A stretch of DNA of 24,726 bases from CAZIPZ01 sp964541075 (GTDB lineage: Bacteria > Acidobacteriota > Terriglobia > 20CM-2-55-15): contig CAZIPZ010000035.1 of NCBI GenBank assembly GCA_964541075.1, positions 1-24,726 of the forward strand. The letters run 5' to 3'. A model generated the notes under the pieces. The model saw only the letters and a list, made by a program, of their open reading frames with translations, made no database searches and was not told the origin of the DNA. The translations under genes were made by a program, and so were the position numbers. Below are positions 23,005 through 24,726 of this stretch, piece after piece (within the stretch, counting starts at the first letter, position 1; every line of letters starts with the position of its first letter).

Positions 23005-23916
23005 TTAGCTACTAACCGGCTCACCCTTCGGCAACGGATGAGATGAAGGGAAGGCCCTCATTAAAAAGATAACCGACCAAATCAGCATAAAGCCGAGAAT
23101 TTGCAAGGGCGTGGCCGCGAAACCAAGAACCATCCAGTTCAAAAGGGCCGCGCAAGCGGGGAATGCAAGCTCCGCAATCGTGGCATGCGACGCGGCCGTG
23201 GACCGTAGACCGCGGTAATACAGCATAAGACCAGCGAAACCAGGCAACAGGGCCAGGAGAACTAACGGCAGAACCTGGCCGGACGGAGGAAGCTGAAGCC
23301 CTTCGAAGGCGGCCGCGGCGAACAGAAGTGGAAGCGCACAAACAATTCGAAGCGTGGTTATGAGTTCAAAGGGTGTTTCGGCGGATAGGTATCTTCCAAA
23401 CACGGTCGAGGCTCCCCACCCTGCAGCCGCACCTAAGGCGAGCATCGAGGGTCCAACCGCTAGTGAGGACCATGGAGCGTCAAGGCTCTGGTTGCCGAAC
23501 GAAATCAAGTACGTCCCAATCAGAGCGACGAATACAACAGCGGGAAACAGCCGGCGCCAGCGTTCCCCGAGCACTCCTTTCGCCAGCGCGATGGCAAAAA
23601 GGGGTTGGGCTTTCTGCAGCAGGACCGCGGTGGTGGGACTCCCCGATCGAATCGCATATGTGAACAGGACGGTCGCAATGAACGAACCGATCCAGCTTAC
23701 AAATCCAACTGCCGCCCATGATTTGAGGCTCAGCTTTGCAAGGTGCTTTCGCTCTCGAAGCAGCAATGGAAGAACCACCGGGGACAGGATTAGGTGTTCA
23801 AAAAAGACAATGTGTATCGGGCTTAGCGACGCCGTCAGTGGCCGCCGCAGCACGGTATCCGTACCCCAAAGTGCTGCGCCCGCGGCGATCCAAAGAATAC
23901 CCGAGGTCTGTCGCAT
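23005..23916 (-). CDS. EamA/DMT-superfamily membrane transporter
   Basis: The 303-residue protein has about ten hydrophobic segments arranged as two EamA repeats. The first starts with GILWIAAGAALWGTDTVLRRPL and the second with ALGAAAGWGASTVFGRYL. RSGSPTTAVLLQKAQPLF and GLRSTAASHATIAELAFPACAALL are the equivalent conserved fourth-to-fifth helix regions near each repeat end. DMT proteins export or import small metabolites, and the substrate cannot be read from sequence. It lies 15 bases after the aminotransferase gene and 14 bases before ubiD, so the minus-strand genes probably form one transcript. The C-terminal tail is short and hydrophilic. Confidence 0.88.
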   Translation of the reverse strand: MRQTSGILWIAAGAALWGTDTVLRRPLTASLSPIHIVFFEHLILSPVVLPLLLRERKHLAKLSLKSWAAVGFVSWIGSFIATVLFTYAIRSGSPTTAVLLQKAQPLFAIALAKGVLGERWRRLFPAVVFVALIGTYLISFGNQSLDAPWSSLAVGPSMLALGAAAGWGASTVFGRYLSAETPFELITTLRIVCALPLLFAAAAFEGLQLPPSGQVLPLVLLALLPGFAGLMLYYRGLRSTAASHATIAELAFPACAALLNWMVLGFAATPLQILGFMLIWSVIFLMRAFPSSHPLPKGEPVSS

Positions 23917-23931
23917 AAAATTACGGACGGA

Positions 23932-24726
23932 TCACGGCCGAGTCGTGAAATCCAAAATCGAACGCGCCACCCTGCGAATCATTTCCGGCGTCAATTCCGG
24001 ATAGATCGGCAAGGCGATGCTCTCCCGGGCCGCAGACTCGCTGATGGGAAAATCTCCGACTTTCCCACCCAGGTCCTTGAAGCAATCCTGCAAATGGAGA
24101 GGCCGAGGATAATAAATCTCGCAACCAATGCCCTCCCGCCGCAAGTGTTCCAGCAGCGCATCCCTGCGTGATGTTCGAATGACGAACTGGTTGTAGACAT
24201 GTCGAGAATGTAGAATTTCCTGAGGCAGCTCTACCGACCTTGCGTCTGCAAGCGCTTCACGATAGAGGGCGGCGTTTCGCTTCCGTGCTTCAGTCCACTG
24301 GTCCAACCGCTGAAGCTTCACACGAAGAACGGCTGCCTGAATCTCATCCAGGCGAAAGTTTCCACCCAGACTCTCGTTGTCGTACTTCGACCGAAAGCCA
24401 TGCACGCGAAGCCGCCGTATGCGTTCTGCCAATGACGGATCGCTCGTCGTCACCATGCCGCCGTCGCCAAAACCTCCAAGGTTCTTCGTGGGAAAGAAAC
24501 TGAAACAACCCACGTGGCCCATCGCCCCTGCACGGTTGCCCTGAAATTCTGCGCCAAGGGCCTGGGCGGCGTCTTCGATGACGTGAATCTTGTGACGCTC
24601 CGCAACGTCCAAAATCGCATCCATTTGCGCTGTTTGGCCGAAAAGATGAACCGGAATGATCGCGCGCGTCCGGTTGGTAATTCTGGACTCAATCGCGCGG
24701 GCATTTATGTTGTACGTCGGCCGGTC
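23932..24726 (-). CDS. DegT/DnrJ/EryC1/StrS-family PLP aminotransferase, C-terminal part
   Basis: The frame is open to the window edge, and 264 residues are visible, running well upstream of the first internal Met. PVHLFGQTAQMD, VIEDAAQALGAEF (Asp that contacts the pyridine nitrogen) and SFFPTKNLGGFGDGGM (the PLP-binding Lys) are the family motifs. LRVHGFRSKYDNESLGGNFRLDEIQAA and PLHLQDCF follow. Members transaminate keto sugars bound to UDP or TDP for surface glycans or antibiotics. The N-terminus is outside the window. The neighbours (EamA, UbiD, PfkB) do not define the pathway, so the sugar is unknown. Confidence 0.93.
   Translation of the reverse strand, partial: DRPTYNINARAIESRITNRTRAIIPVHLFGQTAQMDAILDVAERHKIHVIEDAAQALGAEFQGNRAGAMGHVGCFSFFPTKNLGGFGDGGMVTTSDPSLAERIRRLRVHGFRSKYDNESLGGNFRLDEIQAAVLRVKLQRLDQWTEARKRNAALYREALADARSVELPQEILHSRHVYNQFVIRTSRRDALLEHLRREGIGCEIYYPRPLHLQDCFKDLGGKVGDFPISESAARESIALPIYPELTPEMIRRVARSILDFTTRP

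Overview
The window is chromosomal housekeeping DNA from a Gram-negative bacterium. It encodes lipid A/Kdo/heptose core enzymes, so the cell has an outer membrane with LPS. The gene order, the separate heptose kinase and adenylyltransferase, and an exported carboxypeptidase-regulatory-like/TPR protein fit Acidobacteriota or a related deep-branching phylum. That placement is an inference from gene content, not a database match.

Layout. (1) 1-2332, minus strand: a glycolytic operon gap-pgk-tpiA, with tpiA cut by the window edge. (2) 2402-9992, mostly plus strand: an LPS inner-core cluster, waaA-lpxK-waaF, then gmhB-rfaE1-rfaE2-waaC and an ICMT/PEMT-like membrane methyltransferase, nearly all joined by 1-8 base overlaps. 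One SAM methyltransferase gene lies antiparallel inside this cluster; it overlaps its neighbours at both ends. (3) 10059-18902, plus strand: the conserved translation/RNA operon rimP-nusA-infB-ylxP-rbfA-truB-rpsO-pnp. It has its own promoter, an immediate leader hairpin before rimP, and an intrinsic terminator between rpsO and pnp. (4) 18928-24726, minus strand: a small CxCC protein, an exported TPR protein, a PfkB-family sugar-phosphate kinase, a long UbiD-family decarboxylase, an EamA transporter and the 3' part of a DegT/DnrJ aminotransferase.

How the genes work together. WaaA adds Kdo to the lipid A precursor and LpxK completes the lipid A 4'-phosphate. GmhB, RfaE1 and RfaE2 make ADP-heptose, which WaaC and WaaF add to Kdo. 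GmhA and HldD are not in the window. The third block matures 30S subunits (RimP, RbfA, S15), starts translation (IF2), modifies tRNA (TruB) and controls transcription elongation and RNA decay (NusA, PNPase). No mobile element, CRISPR array, rRNA or tRNA was seen. No intergenic stretch exceeds about 200 bases.

I do not see a clear new multi-gene system such as a defence island. The most interesting signals are in the gene junctions. They are an 8-bp palindromic -10 element shared by gap and waaA; an ATGCAT palindrome giving the start codons of two divergent genes; an antiparallel methyltransferase making the LPS cluster a noncontiguous-operon candidate; a promoter followed at once by a terminator-like hairpin before rimP; and very short upstream reading frames abutting the gmhB and pnp starts.
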